Below, in pieces: positions 15,356 through 24,808 of a stretch of 64,000 nucleotides of DNA. Source of the DNA: Bacteroidales bacterium (GTDB lineage Bacteria; Bacteroidota; Bacteroidia; Bacteroidales; WCHB1-69). Location: contig JAKSMB010000003.1 of assembly GCA_024400875.1 (NCBI GenBank), forward strand, positions 19,381 to 83,380, given 5' to 3'. The translations under genes were made by a program, and so were the position numbers. The notes beneath the pieces are model-generated. The model saw only the letters and a list, made by a program, of their open reading frames with translations. It ran no database searches and was not told where the DNA came from. The stretch's first letter is position 1. Every line of letters begins with the position of its first letter.

Positions 15356-18211
15356 ATGATACTTAAAGACAACTTCGTTACCAGACATAACGGTCCGAGT
15401 GAGGAAGAACAACAGAAAATGTTGGCTACCATCGGCGTAAAGTCTTTGGATGAACTTATCGAGAAAACTGTTCCAAGCGCAATCCGTTTGCAACAACCTT
15501 TGGATCTTCCAGAAGGTATGACAGAAGGCGAATACTTGAATGCTATTCATGCCGTAATGTCAAAGAACAAAATATACAAATCTTACATCGGTATGGGCCA
15601 CTACAACACCTATACACCGGCTGTAATCTTGAGAAACATTTTCGAAAATCCAGGTTGGTATACCTCCTACACTCCGTACCAAGCTGAAATTTCCCAAGGT
15701 CGTATCGAAGCATTGTTGAACTTCCAAACGATGATCAGCAGTTTGACCGCTATGCCTTTGGCAAATGCTTCTATGTTGGACGACGCTACTTCTGCTGGCG
15801 AAATGATGTTGATGTTCTACCGCAGCCGTAGCCGCGAACAACAAAAGAACAATGTCAACAAGTATTTCGTTTCAGAGGATGTTTTCGAACACTGCATTGG
15901 CGTTATGAAGACAAACGCTGCTCCTCAAGATATCGAACTCGTTATTGGTAAGGAAGATGAAATCGAATTGGATGAAACCTTCTTCGGTGCTATGATCCAA
16001 TGTCCTAACCAACACGGTGAGGTTAAGGATCTTCGCGCTTTCGTTGAAAAAGCACACGGCAAGAACATTTTCGTAGGTGTACTTACCGACCTCTTTGCAC
16101 TTACCTTGATGACTCCTCCGGGCGAATGGGGTGCTGACTGTGTAATTGGTTCAACACAACGCTTCGGCGTTCCAATGGGTTACGGTAGCCCTGCTGCCGG
16201 TTTCTATGCTTGCCGCGAGTCTTTCTTGCGCCAGATGCCAGGCCGTGTCATCGGTATCTCTGTTGACGCTCAAGGAAAACGCGCCGTACGTATGGCTCTC
16301 CAAACCCGCGAACAACATATCAAACGCGAAAAAGCTACTTCCAACATCTGTACCGCAAGTGCCTTGACCGCTATTATGGCTGGTTTCTATGGTATGTGGC
16401 ACGGTGCTGAAGGCATCAAGAACAAGGCTGTTAAGATGAACGTTCTCGCTGGCGTTCTCGCTGATGAAGCTAAGAAATATGGTTACGATCCAGAAGAAAA
16501 CTTCTTCGACACCGTTTGTATGGCTGTGCCTGCTGGCATTACAACTAAGGATGTTGAAAAGATCGCTTTGGCTAAGAAAGTGAACTTCCGTTACTGGTGC
16601 GACACTTGCTTGAGCATCGCATTGGATGAAACCGTTAGTCACGATGACCTCAATATGATTCTCGAAATCTTGGCAACCGCTGCTGGTAAACCATTTACCC
16701 CACACGTATGCAACTGCAGTTGTCAAATGCCAGAATTGCGCATCCCCGCTGCGTTGAGACGTACAACTCCATTCATGCAACACGACATCTTCAAGAAATA
16801 TCATTCTGAAACAGAAATGATGCGTTATATGAAGATGCTTGAAGTTAAGGATCTTTCCTTGAACCGTGCTATGATTCCACTGGGCTCTTGTACAATGAAG
16901 TTGAACGCTGCTGCTGAAATGCTTCCATTGAGCTGGGCAGAGGCTTGCAATATCCATCCATACGCTCCTGCTGACCAAGCAGAAGGTTATATTGAAATGA
17001 TCAATGACGTTTGCAACTGGTTGGCTAAGATCACCGGTTTTGCAGCTGTTTCATTGCAACCTAACTCTGGTGCTGCTGGTGAATATGCCGGTATGACCGT
17101 TATCCGCAACTATCACGTTAGCCGTGGCGAAGCACACCGTAACATCTGTTTGATCCCTTCATCAGCTCACGGTACCAACCCTGCTTCTTCTGCTAAGGCT
17201 GGCAACAAGATCGTGGTGGTTAAGGCAACCGCACAAGGTGAAGTTGACATCGACGATTTGCGCGCTAAGGCTGAACAATATCGCGATAACCTCTCTTGCT
17301 TGATGATCACCTATCCTTCAACACACGGCGTATTTGAAGAAGGTATCCTCGAAATCATCAAGATTATCCACGAAAATGGTGGTCTCGTTTACATGGATGG
17401 TGCCAATATGAATGCTCAGGTAGGTTTGACCTCTCCGGGTACTATGGGCGCTGACGTATGTCACCTCAACTTGCACAAGACATTCGCTATGCCTCACGGT
17501 GGTGGCGGTCCTGGCGTTGGCCCTATCGGCGTTTGCGAAAAGCTCGTTGATTTCTTGCCAAACCACGCTATGACAACCGTTGGTGGTACAAAGGGTAGCC
17601 AAGTGGCTTCTGCTCCTTACGGTAGCGCTTACTTGTTGCCAATTACTTACGGTTACTTGAAGATGTTAGGTGGTAAGGGTCTTACCGAAGTTACGAAGAT
17701 GGCTATCTTGAACGCTAACTATATGCGTGCAAGATTGCAAGATCATTACAAGATCCTCTACACCGGTAGCCAAGGTATGTGCGCTCACGAAATGATTTTG
17801 GATTGCAACGAATTCGACCGCAATGCAGGTGTTCAAGTAGGCGATATCGCTAAACGTTTGATGGACTACGGCTTCCACGCTCCAACCGTGGCATTCCCAG
17901 TTCACGGCACTTTGATGGTTGAACCAACAGAAAGCGAACCACTGAGCGAAATCGATCGCTTCTGCGATGCTATGATCGCTATCCGCCAAGAAATCAGAGA
18001 CATTGAAGAAGGCCGTGCTGATCGCGCTAACAATGTTATCAAGAACGCTCCACACCCAATGGAGGTTGTTTGCGCTGACGAATGGACCCGTCCATATTCT
18101 CGTCAACAAGCTGCATTCCCAATGCCTCATACCGAAAAGTATTGGCCATCTGTTGCTAAGATTGATGATGCATTTGGCGATCGTAACCTCGTTTGCGTTC
18201 TTCCTGAATAA
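15356..18211 (+). CDS. gcvP: Glycine dehydrogenase (decarboxylating), P protein
   Basis: The P protein of the glycine cleavage system decarboxylates glycine on PLP and passes the aminomethyl group to lipoyl-GcvH. At 951 residues it is the single-chain form, with a P1-like half and a P2-like half. It carries YTPYQAEISQGRIE, QRFGVPMGYGSPAAG, and the PLP lysine Lys708 in NLHKTFAMPHGGGGPG. Codon use is highly biased, which points to strong expression. The gcvT and gcvH genes are not in the window. It has its own promoter and terminator. Confidence 0.98.
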   Translation: MILKDNFVTRHNGPSEEEQQKMLATIGVKSLDELIEKTVPSAIRLQQPLDLPEGMTEGEYLNAIHAVMSKNKIYKSYIGMGHYNTYTPAVILRNIFENPGWYTSYTPYQAEISQGRIEALLNFQTMISSLTAMPLANASMLDDATSAGEMMLMFYRSRSREQQKNNVNKYFVSEDVFEHCIGVMKTNAAPQDIELVIGKEDEIELDETFFGAMIQCPNQHGEVKDLRAFVEKAHGKNIFVGVLTDLFALTLMTPPGEWGADCVIGSTQRFGVPMGYGSPAAGFYACRESFLRQMPGRVIGISVDAQGKRAVRMALQTREQHIKREKATSNICTASALTAIMAGFYGMWHGAEGIKNKAVKMNVLAGVLADEAKKYGYDPEENFFDTVCMAVPAGITTKDVEKIALAKKVNFRYWCDTCLSIALDETVSHDDLNMILEILATAAGKPFTPHVCNCSCQMPELRIPAALRRTTPFMQHDIFKKYHSETEMMRYMKMLEVKDLSLNRAMIPLGSCTMKLNAAAEMLPLSWAEACNIHPYAPADQAEGYIEMINDVCNWLAKITGFAAVSLQPNSGAAGEYAGMTVIRNYHVSRGEAHRNICLIPSSAHGTNPASSAKAGNKIVVVKATAQGEVDIDDLRAKAEQYRDNLSCLMITYPSTHGVFEEGILEIIKIIHENGGLVYMDGANMNAQVGLTSPGTMGADVCHLNLHKTFAMPHGGGGPGVGPIGVCEKLVDFLPNHAMTTVGGTKGSQVASAPYGSAYLLPITYGYLKMLGGKGLTEVTKMAILNANYMRARLQDHYKILYTGSQGMCAHEMILDCNEFDRNAGVQVGDIAKRLMDYGFHAPTVAFPVHGTLMVEPTESEPLSEIDRFCDAMIAIRQEIRDIEEGRADRANNVIKNAPHPMEVVCADEWTRPYSRQQAAFPMPHTEKYWPSVAKIDDAFGDRNLVCVLPE

Positions 18212-18219
18212 TAACCAAG

Positions 18220-18257
18220 GAAAAGAGGAAGGGGTAAGTCCTTCCTCTTTTCTTTCT
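18220..18257 (+). terminator. Terminator after gcvP
   Basis: GAAAAGAGGAAGG and CCTTCCTCTTTTC form a 13-bp stem 8 bases after the stop codon, followed by a pyrimidine tract. Confidence 0.85.
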
Positions 18258-18296
18258 CAAAAAACAATCTTATTTATTAATCAAAAATCAACAACA

Positions 18297-18515
18297 ATGA
18301 AAAAAGTATTATGTGTATGTGCAGCCGCTTTGATGATCGCTGCTTTGTCAACATCTTGTAACAAGAAATGTGAATGCAAAACCTATGTGAATGGTGCACT
18401 TGTAGGTGACGCTACTACATTCGAAGTAGAAAATGGTAAAAAATGTAAGGATTATAACAGTTCAGTTACTCTTCTTGGTCAAACCTCTGAGACAAAGTGT
18501 AAAACAACTTTCTAA
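18297..18515 (+). CDS. Small Cys-rich lipoprotein, unknown function
   Basis: A 72-residue protein with a lipoprotein signal peptide whose lipobox is LSTSC (Cys21). The mature part is only about 52 residues and holds CNKKCECKTYV, then ENGKKCKDY and ETKCKTTF, giving several cysteines that could pair or bind metal. I do not recognise a family. The start at 18297 is chosen because the signal peptide begins there and the upstream in-frame codons lie inside gcvP and its terminator. Hairpins on both sides make it its own unit, though no clear -7 box is visible. Confidence 0.75.
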   Translation: MKKVLCVCAAALMIAALSTSCNKKCECKTYVNGALVGDATTFEVENGKKCKDYNSSVTLLGQTSETKCKTTF

Positions 18516-18535
18516 TCTGTTACACGAACAAAATA

Positions 18536-18573
18536 AAAACAGGGTGTCGGTTTTCCGAGCACCCTGTTTTTTT
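18536..18573. terminator. Bidirectional terminator between lipoprotein gene and prfA
   Basis: AAAACAGGGTG-TCGG pairs with CCGA-CACCCTGTTTT around a TTTT loop, with one bulged G, and T-runs occur on both strands. Confidence 0.9.
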
Positions 18574-18590
18574 ATATGTTGTTTTGATTA

Positions 18591-19664
18591 TTAAGCTTCT
18601 TTCAGACGTTCAGCATTTTCAGCTACCTGTAGTGCTTGGAGAACTTCTTCGATATCGCCATTCATGAAGTTGGCGAGGTTGTACATCGTATAGTTGATAC
18701 GATGGTCTGTAACGCGGTTTTGAGGATAGTTGTAGGTTCTGATCTTAGCGGAACGGTCGCCGGTGGAAACCATAGTCTTACGTTTGGAAGCGATCTCGTC
18801 GAGGTATTTCTTGTATTCCATTTCGAACAAACGGGTACGCAAAACACGCATGGCCTTTTCGAGGTTCTTGATCTGAGACTTTTCATCTTGGATAGAAACC
18901 ACGATACCGGAAGGAATGTGGGTCAAACGAACGGCAGAGTAGGTGGTGTTTACACATTGTCCGCCAGGACCGGAAGCACAGAAGGTTTCCTTCTTGATGT
19001 CGCTTTGCTTGAGCTCAACGTCGAATTCATCAGCTTCAGGAAGTACAACGACAGAGGCGGCAGAGGTGTGAACACGACCTTGGGATTCGGTTTGAGGCAC
19101 ACGTTGTACACGGTGTACACCGGATTCATATTTCATAATACCATAAACGCCTTCACCATTAACGGCGAAGTCGATTTCCTTATATCCACCAACGGTACCT
19201 TCTGTCATAGAAAGTACTTCAATCTTCCAACCCTTTTTGTCGCAATAGTGTTGATACATACGGAAAAGGTCACCGGCAAAGATGCTGGCTTCATCACCAC
19301 CAGAACCGGCACGGATTTCCATCTGTGCATTTTTGCTGTCTTGAGGATCTTGAGGGAGCAGAAGGAGACGGATCTCTTCTTCCAGCGTTTCCTTGGTTTC
19401 AAGGAAAGCATCAAGTTCCATTTTTGCCATGTCACGGAATTCTTCGTCTTTTTCGTTTGCAACGATCTCTTTGGCATTGGCAATGTTACCAATAACATCT
19501 TTGTATTGCTTGTAGGCATCCACAACCGCCTGGAGGTCTTTATAGTCTTTGCTCAGCTTGATGAATTTTTTCATGTCAGACATAGCATCTGGCTTTGTGA
19601 TGTCCTCACCAATCTGAAGCCAACGTTCATATATGAGTTGTAATTTTTCTAATAAATCATTCAT
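18591..19664 (-). CDS. prfA: Peptide chain release factor 1
   Basis: RF1 reads UAA and UAG at the ribosomal A site and triggers peptide release. The 357-residue protein has the codon-recognition tripeptide PQT (190-192, the PxT motif of RF1) and the catalytic GGQ at 234-236 in SGPGGQCVN. Length and order of domains are normal. The usual downstream prmC is absent. It is divergent from purE across a compact promoter region. Confidence 0.98.
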   Translation of the reverse strand: MNDLLEKLQLIYERWLQIGEDITKPDAMSDMKKFIKLSKDYKDLQAVVDAYKQYKDVIGNIANAKEIVANEKDEEFRDMAKMELDAFLETKETLEEEIRLLLLPQDPQDSKNAQMEIRAGSGGDEASIFAGDLFRMYQHYCDKKGWKIEVLSMTEGTVGGYKEIDFAVNGEGVYGIMKYESGVHRVQRVPQTESQGRVHTSAASVVVLPEADEFDVELKQSDIKKETFCASGPGGQCVNTTYSAVRLTHIPSGIVVSIQDEKSQIKNLEKAMRVLRTRLFEMEYKKYLDEIASKRKTMVSTGDRSAKIRTYNYPQNRVTDHRINYTMYNLANFMNGDIEEVLQALQVAENAERLKEA

Positions 19665-19689
19665 AAAAATGTGGTTTTCAAAACGGGTG

Positions 19690-19716
19690 CAAAGATACTC
19701 TTTTTTTGTAAATTTG
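19690..19716. promoter_or_regulatory. Divergent pair of -7 boxes (prfA / purE)
   Basis: CAAAGATA at 19690-19697 is TATCTTTG on the minus strand (prfA). TAAATTTG at 19709-19716 serves purE. The gap is 11 bp. Confidence 0.72.
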
Positions 19717-19739
19717 CCGCCTATTTAAACTATCAGATT

Positions 19740-20249
19740 ATGCAACCAAGAGTTACTATTATTATGGGCAGCACTTCAGATCTTCCAGTTATGGAGAGCG
19801 CCTTCAAATTCTTAGAAAAATACGAAATCCCATTCGAGGTGTTAGCCCTCTCAGCACACCGTACTCCAGATGAGGTGGCAGAATATGCCAAAACTGCACA
19901 TGAACGTGGTATAGAGGTGATTATTGCTGCGGCAGGTATGGCCGCACATCTTCCAGGTGTGATAGCCGCAATGACTCCGCTGCCTGTAATTGGCGTGCCA
20001 ATCAAGTCTTCTTTAGAGGGCGTTGACGCCGCTTTGGCTATGCTTCAGATGCCTCCTGGAATCCCTGTGGCAACCGTTGCCATCAATGGAGCTCAGAATG
20101 CGGCTATCCTTGCGATGCAGATTATGGCCAATGGCGATGACACTTTGAAAGCTAAGGTGATTGAACATAAGGAGAGCCTGAAACAGAAAATCGTTAAGGC
20201 CAATGCCGACCTTGCTAATATTAAGGATTATAAGTTCAAGACAAATTAA
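19740..20249 (+). CDS. purE: N5-carboxyaminoimidazole ribonucleotide mutase, class I
   Basis: PurE moves the carboxyl group of N5-CAIR to give CAIR in purine synthesis. The 169-residue product has IIMGSTSDLPVM, the loop ALSAHRTPDE with catalytic His and AAGMAAHLPGVIA, all typical of class I. I chose the ATG at 19740 because it follows the -7 box by 23 bp, whereas an upstream in-frame start would precede the promoter. Its stop overlaps the next start by one base. Confidence 0.96.
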   Translation: MQPRVTIIMGSTSDLPVMESAFKFLEKYEIPFEVLALSAHRTPDEVAEYAKTAHERGIEVIIAAAGMAAHLPGVIAAMTPLPVIGVPIKSSLEGVDAALAMLQMPPGIPVATVAINGAQNAAILAMQIMANGDDTLKAKVIEHKESLKQKIVKANADLANIKDYKFKTN

Positions 20250-20698
20250 TGATCAAGATATTGTTTGTTTGTCACGGTAACATCTGCCGTTCTGTGATGG
20301 CGGAAATGGTGCTGCGTGATTTGGCTGAGAAAGCGGGCCGACAGGATATCGTGGTGGATTCGTGCGCAACCTCAACAGAAGAGATTGGCAATGACATCTA
20401 TCCGCCGGCAAAACGTTGCCTGTCGAGCCACGACGTGCCTTTTACGCGTCACGCTGCCCGACAGATCACCCGTCACGATTTTGAGACGTATGACCATATC
20501 TATTGTATGGACCACAACAACTTACGGAACATACGTCGACAACTGGGGAATGCCTACGCGGATAGCGAGAAACTGCAACTGCTGATGACGTTGACGGGCT
20601 CCGATCGCGATGTGGCTGATCCGTGGTACACGGGCGATTTTGAGGCAACATATCGCGATGTGGTGGAAGGCTGTGAGCAGATAATGAAATTGTATTAA
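20249..20698 (+). CDS. Low-molecular-weight protein-tyrosine phosphatase
   Basis: A 149-residue cysteine phosphatase with the N-terminal P-loop CHGNICRS (nucleophile Cys8, Arg14) and the general-acid segment DPWYTGDF near residue 123. Many relatives dephosphorylate bacterial tyrosine kinases of capsule systems, but no kinase is nearby, so the substrate is unknown. It is translationally coupled to purE (TAATG). Confidence 0.93.
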   Translation: MIKILFVCHGNICRSVMAEMVLRDLAEKAGRQDIVVDSCATSTEEIGNDIYPPAKRCLSSHDVPFTRHAARQITRHDFETYDHIYCMDHNNLRNIRRQLGNAYADSEKLQLLMTLTGSDRDVADPWYTGDFEATYRDVVEGCEQIMKLY

Positions 20699-20722
20699 CA
20701 TTAACATTGAAAAATAAAAACT

Positions 20723-20959
20723 ATGGGTTTAGATCTTAAAAATTTATCAGGAATTGCAAAGACTGTCAAGGATCTTGCAGGCAGCAAAGAGGTGAAGGAT
20801 GCCATTAACACTATCGCAAAAGATAAGGATGTTAAGGATGCTTTGAATCAATTGAAATCTGATAAAGATATCAAGTCTGCGGTTCAAAAGATTGCGAAAG
20901 ATAAGGAAGTGAAGGGCGCTGTTAGTCAGTTGACCAGCGCAGTGAAAGGAAAGAAATAG
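20723..20959 (+). CDS. Small protein of four 13-residue repeats
   Basis: A 78-residue, lysine-rich protein without signal peptide or membrane segment. After MGLDLKNLSGIAKTVKDLA, residues 20-71 are four exact-length tandem units: GSKEVKDAINTIA, KDKDVKDALNQLK, SDKDIKSAVQKIA and KDKEVKGAVSQLT, with pattern xxKxVKxAbxxbx (b is hydrophobic). The alternation of charged and hydrophobic positions suggests amphipathic helices. I do not recognise a family. It lies 24 bp after the phosphatase gene and ahead of the uvrA promoter. Confidence 0.75.
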   Translation: MGLDLKNLSGIAKTVKDLAGSKEVKDAINTIAKDKDVKDALNQLKSDKDIKSAVQKIAKDKEVKGAVSQLTSAVKGKK

Positions 20960-20994
20960 GCTCTTCTTCCATAAGCCCTTTCGACCTTTTTTAA

Positions 20995-21002
20995 TATATT
21001 TG
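20995..21002 (+). promoter_or_regulatory. -7 box of uvrA
   Basis: TATATTTG followed by C lies 38 bp before the uvrA ATG. Confidence 0.7.
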
Positions 21003-21039
21003 CGCCCTAATATTAGAGGCTCAAAATTATACTAATTAG

Positions 21040-23874
21040 ATGGAGGATAATTACTTTGCAGAAGATTCGCTCGTTGTTTCGGGCGCACGTGAGAATAACT
21101 TGAAGGATGTGTCAATCACTATTCCTCAACAACAGTTGGTGGTGGTGACTGGCCTCAGCGGGAGTGGAAAGTCCTCGTTGGCATTTGATACTATTTATGC
21201 GGAGGGACAACGTCGCTATATGGAGACGTTCTCTGCCTATGCACGGCACTTTATTGGCAATCTGGAACATCCGGATGTGGACAAGATTACAGGACTGAAC
21301 CCTGTGATTTCCATTGAGCAGAAGACGGTGAACAAGAATCCCCGTTCAACGGTGGGCACAATAACGGAAGTGTATGATTTTCTTCGACTATTGTATGCTC
21401 GTGTAGCAGATGCCTATTCCTACAATACGCAGGAAAAAATGGTGCACTATAGCGAAAAGGAACTGATAGATTTGGTTATCAGTCGCTATGATGGTTGCAA
21501 TATCAGTATTCTGGCGCCTGTAGTCAAGCGTAGAAAAGGTAATTACCGAGAACTGTTTGAGAATATTCGTAAACAGGGCTTTACCCGCGTGCGTGTGGAT
21601 GGCGCTATGCGTAAGCTGACGCTCAATATGCAACTCGACAGATACAAGATTCACGATATCGAGTTGGCTATCGACACGCTCAACGTGACGGAATTCTCAA
21701 AGACTCGCCTTTCCAATAGCATACACATTGCTATGAAGTATGGGAAAGGCGCCATTATGGTGCTTGATAACGACAAGGAGGAGGTTAAGAACTATAGTAA
21801 GTTCTTGATGTGTCCCACCACAGGCATCTCCTATCCTGAGCCAGAACCTAATACGTTTTCCTTCAACTCGCCGTACGGAGCTTGTGAACATTGTTCCGGA
21901 TTAGGTACGGTGTCGGAAATCGATCTGGATAAGATCATCCCCGACAATTCCAAATCCATCAAGAACGGCGGTATTGTGGCCATAGGTCCATATAAGAATA
22001 CAATGCTTTTCCGTCAGTTGGATGCTCTTGCCGAGAAGTATCATTTTTCATTGTCAGATCCTATCCGTGATCTGTCAGAAGATAACCTCAACAGAGTGTT
22101 GTATGGCTCTCCTGAGTTGTTGCACGTGCAACGCGAGTATTCGGGTCTGAGTCCTATGAAGATGACTTTTGAGGGTGTGGTGAGCTTTATCAGTTCGATG
22201 AATACGGACAGTATGCCTGCGTCACTGCGCAAATGGGTCTCCCAGTTTGTGAATATGATACCGTGTCCCCATTGCCACGGTGCACGCCTTAGAAAAGAGT
22301 CGCTGCATTTCCGTCTGGATGGAAAGAACATCGCAGAGTTGGCAACGATGGATATCGCAGAATTGGCAGAGTGGATAAAGACCCTTCCTAAAAAGCTTAC
22401 AAAGAGCCAGAATATGATTGCTGCAGAGATACTTCGTGAAATATCCTTCCGGCTGAACTTCCTCTGCAATGTGGGCATCCAATATCTGTCGTTGAACAGA
22501 ACGTCTGCCTCTTTGTCGGGAGGGGAAGCACAACGTATCCGCTTGGCAACCCAAATCAGTTCTCAGCTGGTGAATGTGATGTACATCCTGGATGAGCCAA
22601 GCATCGGTCTTCATCAAAGGGATAACCAATTGCTTATCCAGTCACTGAAGGATCTTCGCGATTTGGGCAATTCTGTGATTGTGGTGGAACACGATCGAGA
22701 TATGATGGAGGCGGCCGACTACATTGTAGATGTTGGTCCTGCTGCCGGTGAAAATGGTGGCAAGATAGTCGCCTCTGGTACTTACCAGGAGATCCTAAAG
22801 GCGTCTTCAATTACGGCAGATTATCTAACGGGAAGAAAGAAGATTCAAGTGCCTAAGAAACGCCGTAAAGGTACTGGCGAGAAGCTGACTCTTATAGGCG
22901 CTCGCGGCAATAATTTGAAGAATGTGACCGTGGATTTTCCTCTGGGAACGATGGTTTGCGTCACAGGCGTGTCGGGTAGCGGCAAGTCAACACTTATCAA
23001 TGAGACGTTGTACCCGATTTTGAATCAGTATGTATATCGTTCAGAAAAGAAGCCTTTGGAATACGATGAGATACTGGGCTTGGAATATGTCGACAAAATC
23101 ATAGAGATCAATCAACAACCGATAGGCAGAACGCCTCGTTCCAATCCGGTTACGTATGTGGGCGTTTTTGATGATATCCGCAAACTGTTTACCAGTCTTC
23201 CGGAATCTAAGATCCGCGGTTACAAGCCAGGACGTTTTTCTTTTAACGTGCCGGGTGGTCGATGCGAAGAGTGCAAGGGTGCTGGTGTGCAAACCATTGA
23301 GATGAATTTCTTGCCGGATGTGTATGTGACGTGCGAGAAATGCAATGGCAAACGCTACAATGATGAAACATTGGAGGTTCGTTATAAGGGTAAGTCGATA
23401 AATGATGTGCTGGAGATGGATATTACTCAAGCTATTGAGTTTTTTGAGAATATCCCTTCTATCGCTACACCTCTGAAAACGATGGCTGATGTGGGCTTGG
23501 GTTATCTGCGCCTCGGACAGTCGTCTACAACCTTGTCGGGTGGGGAAGCGCAACGTGTGAAGTTGGCTTCAGAGTTGGCACGTAAGGAGACGGGTAAGAC
23601 CGTCTACATTCTTGACGAGCCAACAACAGGATTGCACTTCCACGATATCGCTATCCTGCTTGATGTACTCAATCAACTTGTGGAACGTGGCAACACGGTG
23701 ATTGTGATTGAACATAATATGGATGTGATCAAGATGGCCGACTGGATTATCGATATGGGTCCGGAAGGTGGCCGTGGAGGTGGTCAGGTGCTGGCAACAG
23801 GTACGCCTGAACAGATTGTTAAAAAGAATGTGGGCTATACGGCTCAATTTTTGGAAAAAGAATTGAAACAATGA
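21040..23874 (+). CDS. uvrA: Excinuclease ABC subunit A
   Basis: UvrA is the damage-recognition ATPase of nucleotide excision repair. The 944-residue protein has two ABC modules, with Walker A GLSGSGKSSL near the N-terminus and GVSGSGKSTL in the second half, each with an LSGGEAQR signature. Zinc modules are visible in CEHCSGLG, CPHCHG and the pair CEECKGAG / CEKCNGKRYN. Length is normal. The end overlaps the agmatinase-family gene by 4 bases. Confidence 0.98.
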   Translation: MEDNYFAEDSLVVSGARENNLKDVSITIPQQQLVVVTGLSGSGKSSLAFDTIYAEGQRRYMETFSAYARHFIGNLEHPDVDKITGLNPVISIEQKTVNKNPRSTVGTITEVYDFLRLLYARVADAYSYNTQEKMVHYSEKELIDLVISRYDGCNISILAPVVKRRKGNYRELFENIRKQGFTRVRVDGAMRKLTLNMQLDRYKIHDIELAIDTLNVTEFSKTRLSNSIHIAMKYGKGAIMVLDNDKEEVKNYSKFLMCPTTGISYPEPEPNTFSFNSPYGACEHCSGLGTVSEIDLDKIIPDNSKSIKNGGIVAIGPYKNTMLFRQLDALAEKYHFSLSDPIRDLSEDNLNRVLYGSPELLHVQREYSGLSPMKMTFEGVVSFISSMNTDSMPASLRKWVSQFVNMIPCPHCHGARLRKESLHFRLDGKNIAELATMDIAELAEWIKTLPKKLTKSQNMIAAEILREISFRLNFLCNVGIQYLSLNRTSASLSGGEAQRIRLATQISSQLVNVMYILDEPSIGLHQRDNQLLIQSLKDLRDLGNSVIVVEHDRDMMEAADYIVDVGPAAGENGGKIVASGTYQEILKASSITADYLTGRKKIQVPKKRRKGTGEKLTLIGARGNNLKNVTVDFPLGTMVCVTGVSGSGKSTLINETLYPILNQYVYRSEKKPLEYDEILGLEYVDKIIEINQQPIGRTPRSNPVTYVGVFDDIRKLFTSLPESKIRGYKPGRFSFNVPGGRCEECKGAGVQTIEMNFLPDVYVTCEKCNGKRYNDETLEVRYKGKSINDVLEMDITQAIEFFENIPSIATPLKTMADVGLGYLRLGQSSTTLSGGEAQRVKLASELARKETGKTVYILDEPTTGLHFHDIAILLDVLNQLVERGNTVIVIEHNMDVIKMADWIIDMGPEGGRGGGQVLATGTPEQIVKKNVGYTAQFLEKELKQ

Positions 23875-24734
23875 TAAAGAAAATGCAGAATTTTATGGAT
23901 ATGGACGACGAATTCTACCAATTGAAGAACGCTCGCTATGTCCTACTAACGGTTCCGTATGATGGAACTAGTACGTTTGTGAAGGGCGCCGATAAGGGTC
24001 CACAAGCTATCTTGAATGCATCGGATAGCCTGGAATTGTATGACGTACAATATGATATGGAGGCTTGCAACGCAGGCATCTATACCGATCACCACGAATA
24101 TGATTTTAGTACGCCGGAGGCAATGGTGGAATCGGTGTATCAACGCACCAACCATTTTCTGGATATGAAGAAGGAATTCTTGATGGTGGGCGGCGAACAT
24201 TCCGTTTCTGTGGGTGCTATCAAGGCGATGAGCGAACGCTACGATAATTTCTCCGTGTTGCAGATTGATGCACACGCCGACCTGCGCGATGATTACCACG
24301 GCTCTATCTACAACCACGCGTGCGTGATGGCCCGTGCGCAGGAATATGCCAACGTGGTGCAAGTGGGCATCCGCAATGTGTGTACGGAGGAACAACATAA
24401 TCTCGTCCCTGAGAATGTTTTCTATGCCCATAATATCTACAATGATGAGGCGTGGATGGATCAGGCGGTGAGCCGACTGACCGACAATGTGTATGTGACG
24501 TTCGACTTGGATGGCCTCGACCCTTCGATTCTTCCAGCTACAGGTACACCACTGCCCGGTGGTTTGCAATGGTATCCTACCCTGAAATTCTTGGATAAGG
24601 TTTTCCGTTCAAAAAATGTAGTGGGTTGTGATGTGGTGGAACTCTGTCCACAAGAGGGTAACTATGTGTCAGATGTGTTGGCGGCTACATTGGTGTACAA
24701 ACTGATTAATATGAAGGAAAAGTATAGAAAATAG
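23871..24734 (+). CDS. Agmatinase/ureohydrolase family protein
   Basis: A 287-residue protein of the arginase/agmatinase fold. The di-manganese ligands are present in GGEHS, DAHADLRD and FDLDGLDPS, and the substrate segment reads YNHACVM. Agmatinase would turn agmatine into putrescine and urea, but related enzymes use other guanidino substrates, so specificity is not proven. Overlap with uvrA (ATGA) implies co-translation, an odd pairing with DNA repair. Confidence 0.85.
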   Translation: MIKKMQNFMDMDDEFYQLKNARYVLLTVPYDGTSTFVKGADKGPQAILNASDSLELYDVQYDMEACNAGIYTDHHEYDFSTPEAMVESVYQRTNHFLDMKKEFLMVGGEHSVSVGAIKAMSERYDNFSVLQIDAHADLRDDYHGSIYNHACVMARAQEYANVVQVGIRNVCTEEQHNLVPENVFYAHNIYNDEAWMDQAVSRLTDNVYVTFDLDGLDPSILPATGTPLPGGLQWYPTLKFLDKVFRSKNVVGCDVVELCPQEGNYVSDVLAATLVYKLINMKEKYRK

Positions 24735-24808
24735 TCCAATGTATAGCAACGCTTATGGAGGCAATGTTTTTTGTGAGATAATTCCGTTTATAAAGCGTAA
24801 GTAAAAAT

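Noticed and set aside
10208-18211. lplA and gcvP as one functional cluster
   Set aside because: They are on opposite strands, 4 kb apart, with other operons between. The link through lipoate is biochemical only.
18636-19643. Long plus-strand open frame of 335 codons
   Set aside because: It is antisense to prfA, has no recognisable motif, and prfA is certain from GGQ and PQT.
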